In this document: in pieces, positions 14,701-29,378 of the stretch
Layout of the letters: every line of letters starts with the position of its first letter
Position numbering within the stretch: position 1 is the stretch's first letter
Translations under genes and position numbers: made by a program
Notes under the pieces: model-generated
Seen by the model: the letters and a program-made list of their open reading frames with translations, nothing else
Told to the model about the DNA's origin: nothing
Database searches by the model: none
Source: Lanius collurio
Lineage: Eukaryota; Chordata; Aves; Passeriformes; Laniidae
Assembly (NCBI GenBank): GCA_020086605.1
Contig: JACBWW010000008.1
Coordinates: 17,653,558 to 17,717,557 of the forward strand
Direction of reading: 5' to 3'
Length of the DNA: 64,000 nt

Positions 14701-17700
14701 ACTACAAGAAGTTGACAAAAACCTCTCACAAAACCTGAGTTTAACCCTGGTCTGTTTGACCCAGCTGTGGGTCAAGTGTGGAGCTACTTCACACTGACAT
14801 ATGGTTCTTGTTCTCCTTACAGTACTATTCCATATTACTTGCTGTGTGCAGTTTCTTGGCTGAACTGAATTTTGGAGTAGTTACATAACATACAGCTACA
14901 AACTACCTCTCCAGTGACACCTACTTTTGCCTGAATCCAGCTCTTCCCAGTGGCTTGAGTGCTATTTAAAAGGCCATAGTAAGCATACTTGGAGAGCATG
15001 TGCTTTCTGGGGTTTAGACCCATGACAGGTGAATTCTTGGTTTAGTTTTCTCTAAATCCTCATCCTATTTTTTCCACCCATGCTCTAACACATGGAACTC
15101 CTGGTCTTTAAAGCAAAGCTAGTAACCTGCAATGCAGCAGGAAGAAGAAAACAGTGAGTGTTCATGCCACAATTGTCAGGCTGAACAGGATCAAGTCCAG
15201 GCATGAATGGCTGCATACTTATAATTTGTTAAAGTGACGCTGCTTCTCAGGAGTACTTGCCATTCCCAGTTCAGGAAGGTATACGTTAGCTTATTTAGGC
15301 TTGCATACAGAAATGAAGTTAATAGGTAATATTTGGAAAATAACTACCCAAATTGGCTCACTACATTTCCACAATGACTACTGAATATAGGTTACAACTA
15401 TATTTTTAGGCCATTGAGTACTTTGTTCCATCTGGCTAGTTTCTGTGAAATACTTCTCTTTGTAGTGGCTACTGAAAGTGAATGATGACTGTAGTCTCCC
15501 AGGTCAAAAGCAAACCTCACACAATGCCTACTGTGATTTAAAGATGCTCTCATGCTGCAACAACAGCTCCACAAAGCCAAGGTGCTGTGGCTAACACTAT
15601 TCATCATCCGGGGCATATCCAGTGAAAAGAGGATGGGTCTAGGGCAAAAGAGAATCAGAATGATTTTCAATAAAAGGAAGAAGTTTTTAGTATTACAGTG
15701 CTGGACAAGACTAAACTCTCTTGACTTCTAAGAATGAAGAGTTTAATATCTCAAGCATTTAATACCAAATATTTGCCAGGATTTTTGTCTTAGTCTAACT
15801 ATTTATAGTGGCTCTAATTCTATGTAAAAGACCATAGCAAGACATCCCCAGGGGTTATGTTACTATTTGGCTTTACAGTTCTTTCACTTCTTCAAATAAA
15901 CCATGAATTTCTTCAGATGTGTGAGAGGCATTCCATTTCCTCAACTGCAAATGACAAATGATGAATAATACACACTGTTTACTTTTTTCCCACTCCAAAT
16001 TCCTATGTAGCTCTCCAGTGACTCCAGCTGTTGCATTTGGTCTGGTTTTCGGCATGTGCCCTGTACAATGACCATGAATCTCTTGGATTTCACATAGGAA
16101 GATTATTCTGTTTCAGTGCTACACATATTGTATTCCATTCATTTACTGTGTGAACGTAAGTGTGAACGTAGAGGTTCTTCTTTCTCATTTGGATGTACAG
16201 AAATATGTGAAAATAAGAAAACATTACACGGAAATAATTATTCATTGTTCTGTTGAACTTAGGCACCAAAATAATCATGTGAGTTAGCAATGGAGCAAGA
16301 TCACTTTGTTGGTAGTTTGTGCCGAAGACTATGATTTCACTCTTGTTTTCCAAGCTAAATAAAGCTAGTGCAAATATGCAATCATTCAAAAATGTTGCAA
16401 GCTACATTTGTGGCAGTTCTAAATGAAATATTTTTACTCGTGCTGCATATTAAAAGAACATCAGTGGAGGAGTTGCTTGTATTTTGGGTAGGACTGGCTG
16501 GAATAACTGGAGATATACATCAATGATCAAAGAGAGGAGCTATTCATTCTCTTGCATTCAATGGTGGCTATCATGCAAAAACGAGTTATGAAGGCAGTTA
16601 GACTGCCCCAATCCTACTACAACTTTTAGCAGCCTGTGTTGACTTTGGTCTTTCTGAGCACAGTTCACATCACTCATCAATCAGTGTAACAAAGTAAAAC
16701 TACACATTCTCACAGGAACACAGCCTAGGGGTCCTTGGATGTGGTCTTTTGTTGACTTCCTGCTGTGGGAGAAATCTCTTGGATGAAATCAACCTCCTTC
16801 CCACTTAAGACCTTGGCTGCTGTGTCATGTATGGGTGACCATAACACCTGCAAGTGACAGAGACACCTCTTTTCCTCATCCTGGAAATTCTTACGAGCTG
16901 AAGGTCATGCTAATGGTTCTCTATCTTAAAAAAAGAAACTGCCCAAGGATCACCTAGGAACTGATATGCTTCAGCAAAAACGGCATTAAAAAACCTGTAG
17001 CATCCTCTAATTTGTCACCACCTGACTCAGAAAGCATCACTAAGGGCAGCCCCTGCTTGCTCAGGAGAGATTTGCAGAACTCTTTGGAAAAAGTAGAGGC
17101 CCCTGTGAGGATCACTTTTGGGAACAGTCCCGTTTGCACATGACTTTAACTGGAAAACTTTTGAATCAGGAATGACAATACATGTTTTAGGTCAACAGAC
17201 TTTAAAACATTTTGAGTGAACAGACAAGATTCCTCAGTTTTCTCAGGTTTCTGACTTAAAATGCCATATTTAGTACCGAATATAACCTGTAAGAAATTTG
17301 CCAAGAGAGTGCATGATGAGGGAAAAATTTCCATTCCAGCCAACCTGTTTAGAAGCCACGTCAAGGTGCTTCTCTCGTGTCCCAATACTGCTGTCACCTG
17401 GAAGACTCCTGTCAGCATTCAAGCCAGTGAAATTCCCAAAGCTTAAACCCGAACACTGCCCTGGCTGGCTGCCCTCTGCTATGTCCTGTAGATTACAGAG
17501 GGCTACCCTGGAAAAACAAAACAAAACAGCTGATTAAATTATGCTAATTAAAAAGTGTCCATGAAGCAAACCATGGCTTTTTTTGCCCTTTCAGAAAATG
17601 CTGCTCGATAGCAGTTAATTCCCACAGCCCTTTCTTCTATGAGTCGAGAGCAGCATACAAATCACCATAGTTTAGGAACAAGACATTAAACTTGTTTTTT

Positions 17701-19813
17701 CTGGACAGGCACATAAGAAAGGAAAGACTGGTCAAGATCAGCTGACGAAATTACCTCAGGCCATATTTGAGGCAAGTGACTGTAATGTGATCCCAGCAGA
17801 AAACAGTTTAGAAGACCAACTAGTCACTCAGTACAGCTTCATCAGAAGCATCACTTAGTTTTACTGAGCCTGGACTATGTTTAAGCTGAATTCCCAGTCT
17901 GTGTTTTAACAATAGACCTCAGAGGGCCACAGTCTGGGAATGTGGTCAATGCAGAGGTTGTTCCTATCAATATTACCTGAGTTGTGTGGCAAACATGATA
18001 GGATACCAATGTTTTGTAACTATATCCATCATTAGAGCAGTTTCTACAGAGCAGATGAGATCAAAACAAAAGCTCACTGACCCTCTTGTGTTTCAAGATT
18101 CCATTATCTTTATTACAGAAATCCCTGAATGCAGCTTACTTCCCATTACATATTTAAGTCCATTCTGTCTCTGACACTCTTTAATTCTCTCAAGATCTGA
18201 AAGAACTCTTTCTCTATACTTATTAATTTTACATGGTACTTCGAGACAAGTTAATAATAGGATCCAACTCATCCATTATCCCACTGTTGGGGAACCAAAA
18301 TGCATGGATGGCAAACCTAGTGCTAACAGCAATGCTACTCAGATAAAGCTGATTTTCTCCAGCTGTGTCAGAACACTAAACAACCTGCTGCTCCTGATCC
18401 CTGCAATTTTGTTCTGCTCTGTGGAAGACAGTAATCAAACTCACAAGTATTACAAACTCATATTAACACTTTCAAATGCTACATAAATTACGTTATTTCA
18501 ATTTCTATCTCAGGTTCATATGCTACCACATGGATACTGTCTGCACAATGGAGACATAGATTAAAAAGCCAGAATATACTGCACAGCAGCAGCCATTCTC
18601 CTACCTTGAAAAGGCAACAGGCTTAGGAAGAAAAGGAGACACCAGGGAAGTACCATATAGTTTTGAATAGGATTCTTCTTCTTTCTGTGCCAATTCCAAT
18701 ACTTACTCTGAAGGCATAGGTGGTACAAGGAGACATGGGCCATGTTGTGGTCTTCAGATACCAGTGTAATAACAAGCATTTACCTGACAATTTCAATTCA
18801 GGTATTATTAATTATCACAGGGAGCCACAAACCAGTTTGCAACGAGTGGTTTATTCAGTTAACAAACCACTGCTGTATTTGAGATTAGTCTAAAACAAAA
18901 CAGTATGTTTCTTATCATTATTTTCAGTTCTGAAGTTTACTGAAGTAAACTCCCACCATTCACAAAAGTACAGCCATGTGTAAAGATTGGATTCATTACA
19001 CAGATTTTGATTTTATTTCTACCTGAATAATATGCTCTAAGTCCCCTTTGGGATAACATTATAGGAAAGAATAGGCCCCTAACCTGAGAAAGTCATCTCT
19101 CACTGGGACAAATGAAGAAGAAAGGCAGATTAGAAGCAAACCTAAAAAACCCTGAGTCTTTGGAAATGAAACCTAAGATCATGGAGGTCCAGGATTTTGA
19201 GTTAAATGTCCTGGTGCCCTTTTGGAGAAGAAAGAGTATTAGACCCCCACTCATGAACTGAAGACTTTTAGGAAGATAATGACTTTGCAGAGACTGACTA
19301 GGTTATGCCCCAGACTACATGCTCTCACCTAACATTTGCACCAGAGCATTTCTCATGCACACAGATATGAAATCACAACTAGATATACTGCAGCTGAGCC
19401 CCTGTCTGGCTTATTAAAAGGACAGAGCTGCCACGGTCATGAGCTGAGGGCACCCAAGTTCATGTCACCCTGCACTGTGCTGTCCCAGTTTGCAGCTTGT
19501 CCACAAAGCAAAGGTTCTGAAGGTGGCTTTTCTCCCCACTCTGCCTGCTAACTGACTCAGCACTCACCTCCTCTGAGCCTTCTGGGGCATGCTGAAAATT
19601 AGGAATTTTCTGGGAGGTTGGCAGGAGGGATTGAATAAAGATATGAAAGGATACTGCACCTTCATCAGAGGGGAAAAGCAGTCCATCTTCTATCAGACTG
19701 TTTTCTACCGCCCCAGTTGTAACAACCACTGGTCACACCACAGCTCAGAAGACACAAACAGACAAGTCACAATATTTACTCTATCACTGGGATTTTTAAT
19801 TATTTTTTAAAAA
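8713..19813. other. Intergenic sequence, no gene recognised
   Basis: No coding exon, RNA gene or clear transposon was recognised. Notable are a palindrome at 10849-10866, an A-tract/CCCAACC motif at 12498-12522 and a perfect hairpin at 13060-13096. Open frames reach at most about 120 codons and look like chance. Confidence 0.55.
13060..13096. repeat. Perfect inverted repeat, 16-bp arms with 5-base loop
   Basis: The arm TTAGGAATATAATTTT (13060-13075) is followed by CCTCC and then its exact reverse complement (13081-13096). It would extrude as a hairpin in DNA or RNA. Confidence 0.95.
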
Positions 19814-20045
19814 TAGTTTGGTCTGGAAGGGGACCTTGAAAATCATACAGGTTCAACTCCCCTGCTGTGGGCAAGGACACCTTCAAATAAATCAGGTTGC
19901 TATGGTCTTGAACACTTCCAGGGATAGGGCATCCACAACTTCCCTGAGTAGCCTGTTCCAGTGCCTCATCACCCTCACAATTTTTTTCCTAATATCTAAT
20001 CTAAACCACCTTTTCAATTTGAAAGCATTTCTTCAGTATCTTCCT
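19814..20045 (-). mobile_element. CR1 LINE fragment (3' end), minus orientation
   Basis: The plus strand reads as the complement of a CR1 3' end: GGTCTGGAAGGGGACCTTGA, then GGGCAAGGACACCTTC, CTTGAACACTTCCAGGGAT, GGGCATCCACAACTTCCCTG, AGCCTGTTCCAGTGCCTCA and CCTAATATCTAATCTAAACC. It is diverged and 5'-truncated, as CR1 copies usually are. Only the last part of the reverse-transcriptase frame and the 3' UTR are represented. It is the only clear transposon in the gene desert. Confidence 0.88.
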
Positions 20046-23000
20046 TCCCATCAGCAGCTGGTTGAGCATTTCACCCCAAAGCAATATGGTGCCCTTTTCA
20101 TTTCCCTGTTAAAGTGTGGCGCCCGAGTCTGACCATGAACACTCCCTGCCTTATCTTCAAGCCTCTTCAGGCATACTGCACAATTTTTCACCCTACAGTC
20201 AACATAGTTTCATCCCACATGGTTCACTCGGGGCACCACGCTGCAGCGGGCAGCTGGCACACACCAGGGGACTCTGTGCCAGAGAACATCAAACATCATG
20301 TTCTATGAGGAACAACAAGGAAACACAACAAAAGCATCAACAACCAACCACTGAAAAAAATACACTGTTTCTAGGCCTCATGCAAGAGAATGGAAGGACA
20401 GCGGTAGTGAGCTCCAGGAAAGGCTCAGCCATGTCCAACAGGGTAGCAGCACTCCTATGTTTAATGCTGCTGTTTGCTGCTTGTGCTGCTTTCCAGAGTG
20501 AGTATGTTATCCCCTGGATCACAGCTCAAGCCCAAACTGCATCACTTCACTTGGGCTACACATCTGCTTTGCCATCTCAAGTGTGACAGACAAACTACAT
20601 GCCCTTGAGCAGCTGTGAAATGTTGCACAGTTTACCTGCTCCAGTCCCAACCTAACTGCAGCTTGCTAGTAAAAGGGAAGGATCCACTCCAAAAGTGCTT
20701 ACAAGAGCTTGGGTGAAAGGTTTTAGCTACAGCCAGTGCTAAATGTCTACTGTTGCCTATAGGAAAGTCAGAAGCCTACCAAAATCTGTAAGAAAATGAG
20801 TAAGACTAAAGTTAATGAGTACAAGATAGGTTTACCATGGGAGGAATTTTAACAAATGCAGGTGTAGTGATTTCACCTGGAACCCAAAAATCTAGAACTG
20901 TTGAGATATTGGAATTTATTTCACGACATGAAAAGTAGGGAAGAAGCTGGAAAAAGTATGCACTGCATCACACATACACATAAGAAAAACTACATGTTCT
21001 GAAAAGGGCTGTCATGTCCACATTGCAATTGTAAAAACTTTTAGATACCAAACACATTACTTTGCTACATACTGGCACCAACTGAAGTGATAGCACCCAG
21101 GGCTTCTTAGATGCCATTGAAAATTCAGTTGGCTTGAAGAACAGAAATTACAAGCTTCACTTCAGGCAGAAGAGCCAGTATATCCTCTTCCAGAAAAAAG
21201 ACAGATGTATCTTTTAAAACCTTTATGGGTTTATCATGGTGTTGCCTGTTAGCATCAACATACTTAAGGATGTGTTATTATTTTCATTGTAAACCCCTAC
21301 TTTAAAGTGTTTTATAACTCAGCTGTAAACATATGGCACTTGCAGTGACAGACACAACTCATCTGTTTCTATATCAACACTTTAAAGAAGTGTGCATGCA
21401 CACACACACCTAAAAAAATGGTGGCATCCTAGTCTTTAATGCAGTTCTGTAGCCCAAAATTACCTAAATGAAATTAAGGAATTGCCTTCATCACAGCTCT
21501 TTATTTTTATTGCTCTCGTGTTGTAGCCAGTTATAGTCCATTTTACAAACTTTAAAAGCAACTGCTTCCAGACAGTAACCACTACTTCGGAGGGTGCTAA
21601 TGTTACAGCTGCAGGAGCTTCACCTAAGGAAGGAGTCTTCCTCCCCATGCATGTTTCTGCAGCGGGCCTCTAGTGAGCTATTTGGCAGGCAAGCAAGCAG
21701 TAGTCTGCAAACCTACTTTAGCAGGCACTTACAACAGCTACCTTTAAACAGGAGAATTTTTTTAAGCAATAGGCTGAAAAGAAATTCGATACACTTGCAG
21801 AATGTCAGTGAGTCAAACAGAGCTGCAGAGAATCAATTTGTTGAAGTTTTATTTTTCACTCCTGCTCTGCTTTTAAGCTGTTATAATGAAAACAAAGGAA
21901 ATTAAATTAAAAGTTTCTCCATTTAAGAAAGCCTAGAAGTTTCCTCCCCAGGTGCTCTGGCATAGTCCCTCCTACCCATTTCTGAGATCTGCTGCATCTG
22001 ACATAGGCATGGGTCTCTCCAGGCAGAGCAGGATCTATCAGTGGAGCTTTGCAGCAAGGGGGGGAAGTGGGGATCACCCCAGCAGCTCTGGGCAGATGTT
22101 CCCTAGGGTGATACACTTTTTACAGGTGACCCAGCTCCCACCAGCAGCTGAAGAAACAGGCTGTGCACTCCACTGGGCTTCTAAACCCTCTTGTTAGCGA
22201 AGTACTTTACGGAAATTTACCATTGACCTCACAGTGACTGTTCATATACACAAGCTCAGATGTAAGATCCTGCACCTTACTAAAATAGAGCTAAATCCAA
22301 AGACTATTCCAGACTTACATCTTGTCTTCATGTTAGGGATCCCTGACACAGGACATCTATTTGTCCAGTACATAGGGTAAGAATTTGTGGAAAAAAACCC
22401 CCCAAAATCCAGATGTATTTAGTCTTCTCGAATTACAGCTTCCAGAGATGTGTGTCTTGTATGTGCCTTTTGTAACATGAAGAGGGCTCTGCAGTTATGC
22501 TGCTGAACATTAAATAAATATAGCAAGCTGGAAACCACCACCATTTGAAAAAGCAAGACATCAAGGATGCACTGCACTAGGCAAGGAATATTCTTTATAG
22601 CAGAATTCCAAAACTCTGTAGTTTCTGAATTTATTCACAAATCCACAGTGTTGCAATTCAGTAAGTGTCCCAGTTCTTACATACAGAAAATCACCAGAAC
22701 TGCTAGCAAGTTGCAATATCAGCAGAAAGCTGAGAGCTGCAGAGAAGACCATTCACTTCAAACAAAGGCAACAGTCAGGCTCAGGGATGGGATGGGAGAA
22801 CCCAACACAGGGAGGCTGTAAGGAAGATCTGTGATCTCCCTCAATCATATGCCCTGCACAGGACTCAACCTGCTGCCTAATCCTCACCAGCATTTGTAGA
22901 GTAGAGAAGCAATTACTACTAGTGAAAAGAGGGAACAAGCAGTTTCTCCCAGGCTATGTCCATGGCTTATATCAAGGCATGTACTTAAGGACAGAAACAA

Positions 23001-26000
23001 ACAGGCTGACTCATTGGTTTTTTTCCCCTTGCTGCCCCTCTGGCCCAGCAATAGCATCTCCTTGCAGGATGATCATGGATATGGGTATCAGCTAACAACT
23101 CAGATGGTCCATGAATTGGTCCACAAGTGCTTCACCCAACTGCAACACCTGAAGAAAAGCTTTGGCCCACGGATAATAGCCATGTTTGGACTTGGACACA
23201 CTCTCACACACATTGTCCCCACATGAGGTGAGTCTGCTGAACATGATCACCTGTAAGCGCACACTTGAGCAGCTGCAGAAACAAAACCACTGTGAAATTA
23301 CTGGCAAATTCAGCAGATACTATTGCTCAGGCTTCTGCTCAGAGATCCCAAAGCAGCTGCAATTCTCAAGCACCTGTCCAAATGCTAGAAATATCTTTCA
23401 TTTTATATCCTATCAGTAGAAAACAGATTTGAAATTGCTGCTGGTAACAGATAACCTTGATGCATTGTAAGTAAAGCAGGGTGAACAATGAGATAGCCCA
23501 GGGTAACCACCGATGTGACAAGTGTGCCAGAAACATGTTCTCCAGTTTGGCAGCACAAACAGGTGCATAAACTAGCGTTTTCATACTGGGCTCAACAGAG
23601 TCAGTGCCATTTTAGTGCGTCTCCCACACACACTCACAAACTGCACGTGGACCATTTGCATACTATACAACTGGCAACTAAAAGACAAAATCATCCTGCC
23701 CGGTTTGTCTGAACTTTTCTAAGAGTGGAGAATTTGTGCCTTGGCAGTGTATACGCTTAGTGATGCACTTCCAACTCTTGCCAGTAATTACAGTTTTCTT
23801 GATTTTATTCTCTGATGAAAGACCAAATGTTTTAAGTTATTGCCTTTAAAAAAAAAAAAAAGAGCTTTTTAGCATCTGGCTTTTACTCCGTGGATTTGCT
23901 GTGCAAGGAAGTCCAAATGCTCACAAAATGAATGACTCTGATCAAACTCTGACTAGAGCCGTATTACTTCCTCATGAGCAGTGGCCACATCTTCCACAAC
24001 TGAGGATAGCACATGCAGCCCCCAATTACCTGAGGTGCAGTAACTTACCAGTGTTAGGCTCAAGGCTTCCACGCAAAGTCAAACCGAACCCAATCTGGAC
24101 AAACTCTACTTGTGAGGAACACAGTATAACATTGTATAGACCATGTGACTGGTGAGATAAAAAAGAAGAATTGCTGAGATATGGAAAAAGCCCTGGATCA
24201 TTCCAAATGGAGAATACAGTGATAGGTGGGGAAAATGCAGGCTATGAAACCAAAGCCACCATGCAATAGTTAAGTCTTTTTCACATGGACTTAGCTTCAC
24301 ATAACATACTGATAGGTTCAGAGCAGATGAAACCTCTTGAGCAGTCTCCTTCTACAACCACCACTCCATAAATCAATGCTTAAGTTTCTTTTTCAGTATT
24401 TTGGTATCATCTCCATATTTCCAAACGTGCCTACTTAGGCTTCTCAGTTTCTCATTATATGATTTAGACAAAGAGTATGAAAGACTGGCCAGCTGAATTA
24501 CTAAGCAGCAGACAAGCTAAATTGCTCCAAAGAGTATCAAAGGCCTTGTAGGACATAGTGTTTTTAAATTAGACTCCAGATTATCAAGAAAGGTTGGAGG
24601 GGCTTATTTTTCAAAATTAAAAGTTCCCAGACCTTGCAGCATGACAGATGTGGAGACAACCTCCTGAAGGATGTAAAAATGGCAGGCTACTGGAGAACAA
24701 AGTATGCACTGGGTCAGATATTTGGATTGACACAGAGGATTGGTGGAGCAAACACATCCTCAGTAACCAAGAAGAATCTTCCCATGCTGCATCTACACTA
24801 TACCTGGAATCAGTCATCAGGTGACTAGGGAAAAAATGGTTTTAAAGTAAAAAATCTAAAAATACTTCCTTACCCTCTCTCCCACCAAAACCAGCTGGAG
24901 ACTGGTGATGATTGTCACAACGGTGTTAGTAAGAGCTGTCTTTCACACCTTCATCTTCACAGTACAACAGGCAGAGCATGAGTGTGAGGAAATTCCTCTC
25001 CAAGTATATTTGTTCATTTCAGGAACAAGTAAAATGTCTTCCACTTTAATGTTGATTTGGGACATTTTTAATTAATCCACGGATCTACTAAACATGTTCA
25101 AAGTGTCTATCGGGGGCACAAAAGGCATCATGTTTTCTTCAGAATCCAGAATTTCCATTCATTTAAGTGGCCAACTCCTGTTAAGAGTTTTACAAATGGC
25201 ATCTTGCTGGGAAAGCATTTCATGAAAATTTCCCTGTTGCAGCCTTGGCCTCCTGAATTGGTTTGGTTGTGCTGCTCAAGCTTCCTCAAGATGCAAGCAA
25301 GATAGCCCAAGCAAGCCCAGCCTTTGTCCCAAACCCTGCCTTCTCAGAGGGCACAGAAGGCTTCAGGGACACCATCTGATAAGAGATGAGTTGCCATCTC
25401 CCTGATTCTTGCCTGGGCATTGCAAAAGTCAGGCAATACAGTGTTATAAACAAGATATTAGGCTGCTTACTGCAATATAGATTGTCTGGAAATGAAGGCC
25501 ACAAACCCCAAATGATTTTTCCTGCCCACTAACTAGGCAGAATTTGGCACTACTTCTCTTGCTACTGCTTTTCTTATAACTAACAGGCTTCCCAAAAGTG
25601 TCTGCCAACATTAGCCTTGATGTAATTCCAGCAGCTTCACCAGAGGAATATTTAGCTCTGTCCTTAATCACCCTCATCCATTTTTTGACTTTCCAGAATC
25701 CTTCTGTGAACAGTGATGTGCCTTGATGCCTGAGACACCAAACCAAGACTTCTCTGTGGTCAGACAAACAAACAATTCCAAGGTCAGAGTGGTGGAAAGG
25801 CAGACAGTGCTGGTTTTGCACGTCAGCTGTGGCTGCTCCCTTAGGCCTCATGAACTCATCAGCCCCTGCATCAGCTCACCCTTCTCATTCACTGCTCCAT
25901 AGATACTTCCAACTTCACAGATCATTGTTACCAAGCAATAGCTCTGTTGCTCATTTTACATCATCAGACCACAAGTACACTACCTTTCATGTAAACATTT

Positions 26001-28394
26001 TTCTAAATACAAAGCTCTTTAAATTACATACACAAGAGGATGAAGGCTAAAGAGGAAGAAAAAATCGCAACAATGAAAAGCATTTGTCACAAAATTCAGT
26101 AAAAGACTCACTGGGTGGCTTCATGATTGTGGTACTTCCTAGCCATAATCGCTGTCTACCTCAAGAGTTATAGAAATTAGTCAAGGTTGCCTTTAGAAAT
26201 AACTTGTGCTTTGCAGTCGACATATGTTAATAGAAACTTGGATCCTATGACCTTGCAGCCATCTGCAAATACAGAAGCTGATGTAATTTTCTTTAAAGAC
26301 CTCAGAGCATACAGTTCTCTACTTTTAGTAAAAGGAGTGATACAGATAGTACCACAAAGATGGACTGCAAACACTTCAGCTGACAGGCAAGTGCTACTTG
26401 ATGCTGACTGCCCAGGGTGTTAGTGGAGGCAAGACATGCTCCATTGCTCCACGCATCCTCCCCATTGCTCCACAGGAGGCAGATCCCAGCAACCTCCTCT
26501 CACAAGTAAAGCTGTATCTGACATTTTGCTCTCTCTCCAGTCAAGATCATTACAAAGCTTTTTGTTTCACATTCAGTATAATCTTGCATGTTGCAATGCA
26601 AGGGTCCAGCAAAACACTTTGTGGTTATCACTTATCATCGCACCAAGTATAAACTTTAAATGGGGCAAGCATTTAAAAGGATGGAAAAATACTCATCTGT
26701 GAATACTTTATCTCAAGCCAAAATTGTAGAGCAAGAGGATACCTGAGGGTATCATACTTCTGAACTCTGTAAAGACCTCAGCTATATTGCTATTTTTCCA
26801 AACCATACCGTCCAATAAAGTTAGATGAACTCCTAGAACTCTTGTTTTTAAAGCAGAAATGGGAGGTTATAGGATTTTTTAGTAAATTTTATGAAATTGA
26901 AGGCATCTTAGTGAAAAAAAAATTACTGCAAATTCACTCTAACTACAAAATTTCCATGTAAGCAGCACCTCAGTTTTGTTGCACTTGTTACTTACACCCA
27001 ATTTACATGGAAATCTGAATTGCTAAAAAAAAACCCCAACTCTTGAAAGAAAAAGTTCAAACTAATTTGACAGAACACTAAAGAAATATTAAAGAATGAC
27101 TTTCAGACTTTTGAAAGCATCTAACAAGAGCCCTCAGGCTCTTCTTTTTTTGGTGAATTCCTCCTGCCTTCATGAGAGCAAGGACATATTGAGACATGAG
27201 AGATTGGCCAAGCCTCTACTGGTCCTTGAGGGCTTGTAATGTGGTGTAAATTGCACTGCACAGCACCAGTGCAGGCACAGAAGAGATTTTACTCAGTCAT
27301 GAAAATAAGCCAAACAAACTTCCATCAGTTTTCCAGGAACAGCCATGCACTTGTCAAAACCAGGTGGCAACCATCAAGACTGCATTTAAATTTAATGCCT
27401 GGTCTTCAAAGAGGCTTCAGTTTTGCAATCTACATAATCCACAATCACCCTTACTGTGGCATTATATATAAAATTAAAAAAAAAGTCAACTAGAACAACC
27501 ACAAAAAAACCCAACCATGCAAACCCTGTTACAGAATGGAGTGAAACTTCCTCTCTTCCTTACTGTACCACTGCCTATGACAGATAATTCATCTAGGACA
27601 AAGTAACAACCCAAAAACGTAATGAGAATTCAATACCTGGAAGGAATTGAAGTCACAGAAGGTAACAGAATGTGAGCACTATTAGGTCAAGACATCTCAG
27701 CTGTTAAGAAGACTTGGTAAAAGACTCATATTTTACATGACAATTGTACAAAGATTCAGACCTTTTCCTTCTTAATCTTCTGTGGCGAAAGTCTCACTGT
27801 CAGAATTCATGGTTACACTGGTGTCTCTGATAGTTGTTTACTGCATACTAATTCTCTTTCCGTCTGAAGATACTAAAAAAAAAGGAATTGAAGGTGTTCA
27901 GATCATGTAGTCAAATATGACAAAGTAACATTCCTATGACAATTAAAATGTTGGTAAAGCACCAAGCTCCTCTTCAATTTTCAACCATGTCATATTCCAT
28001 TACTCTCCGAGGGCTAGAAAATTCACAGATCTCCTATGGAGTACAGGCTCTAAAATGTAAAAGTATCAGCTATCAGCTGGTGAGCAGGAACTTCATGCTG
28101 TGTGGAAGGAGCTGCACGACTCAAAATACACAAAACACTTTAGAAAAGCCAATCAATGAACAGAAGAACTATCCTTGAATACTTCTGCAGCACATCTCAA
28201 CTCTCATGGTCACCCAGATAATCCAGAGTGGAAACACACCCACATATCCCCAGAACCCTACCAGGATGATACGTCAAGGCTTACTGTTTGATGTACAAAA
28301 CGCACATCTTCAGACACAGGCAGCACATGGCCCCTCCTCTGAAGCACCAGGTCTTCTTCCACCAGCAGCTGTGAACACTACCATTCCTCAACAG
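20046..28394. other. Intergenic sequence downstream of ZSWIM6, no proven gene
   Basis: AT-rich sequence with short open frames only. One plus-strand ATG at 20431 opens a signal-peptide-like stretch followed by a splice-donor-like GTGAGT (see findings), but no partner exon was found. Poly(A) runs occur at about 23848, and A-tract/CCC motifs at 27025-27040 and 27503-27517. Confidence 0.5.
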
Positions 28395-29119
28395 ATTTTT
28401 GAGGAACACAACATTTATTTCCTGGACTCAGTGGTCATATTGCATACCACCACATTGCACTGAAGTTGTAAGATGGGCATTTAGTTCTATGAACTCGCTG
28501 TAACACAGTTCAGTTCCAGTAACAGACATCATTAAAGGAGGCAGAATAAACTTTCAAAAAACTAATTTTAATCAAAACAAAAAAATTGTTGATCATTAAC
28601 AAGTTTATAAAACAGTGATTTAGTTACATAAATAAATTGATATCAGTGTATCAAATCTTAATTACTTTCAACTTCATGAGCATGTTTACATGGGTGATGA
28701 AGTACAACCTTTTTACCTATTATAATAAATAAATGGAGAGCATGAAATAGTTTTTCTAAACAAAAATACCTACAAACATACCTCTAGCATGTTCTCTAAT
28801 GAAGGGAACAAGAGACACTGGACAACTTTTGCACCAAAACATAAAAACTGCTTTAAAAAGCACAAGGATACAGAACCATCAGCTAAAGTAAAGACACTAT
28901 ACTGTAACCAAAGTTGGTACTTAATAATATAATGAACAGTTTGGTAGTTAGATCTCCAGTTTGGTTATTTTAAAGCATTAAGACAAGGCAAGATAGAAGG
29001 CTGCTTTTGTTTGAGTAATTCTAGAGAAAATAAAATATATTAAAAAAACAAACCGAAAAGTAGAACAGTCATACCTACACAACTTTCTGTCCTGCACAAA
29101 GTCAAAATACCTATGCAGA

Positions 29120-29144
29120 ATATATATATATATAATATATATAT
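29120..29144. repeat. AT dinucleotide microsatellite
   Basis: Two short runs of TA separated by a phase slip (TATATAATATAT), inside the inferred ZSWIM6 3' UTR. Confidence 0.85.
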
Positions 29145-29378
29145 GTTATTTGTGCACAAAGGTTAGCTTATTATTAGCTCACTGCAAAGGCGTAACGTAT
29201 CATGTCAATCATTTTGGAAAACATTTTGCGTTTTGTGTCAAAAAGGATATTCTTTAAGTCTTCTAGGCTAGGAGGCACAACCCCCAATTCTGGCATACTG
29301 TATTCTTAATGCTAAGGCTTGCTGCTCTGGCTGTGTGTTTTTTGTTGTCCCTCTTTACTATAGTGCCTGTTACAAGCA

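Noticed and set aside
20117..20127. TGGCGCCCGAG, like a lysine-tRNA retroviral primer-binding site
   Set aside because: No LTR end precedes it and no retroviral leader or gene follows; the short match can be chance.
25444..25851. 135-codon minus-strand open frame
   Set aside because: No domain, no conserved motif and overlapping open frames on both strands; probably chance.
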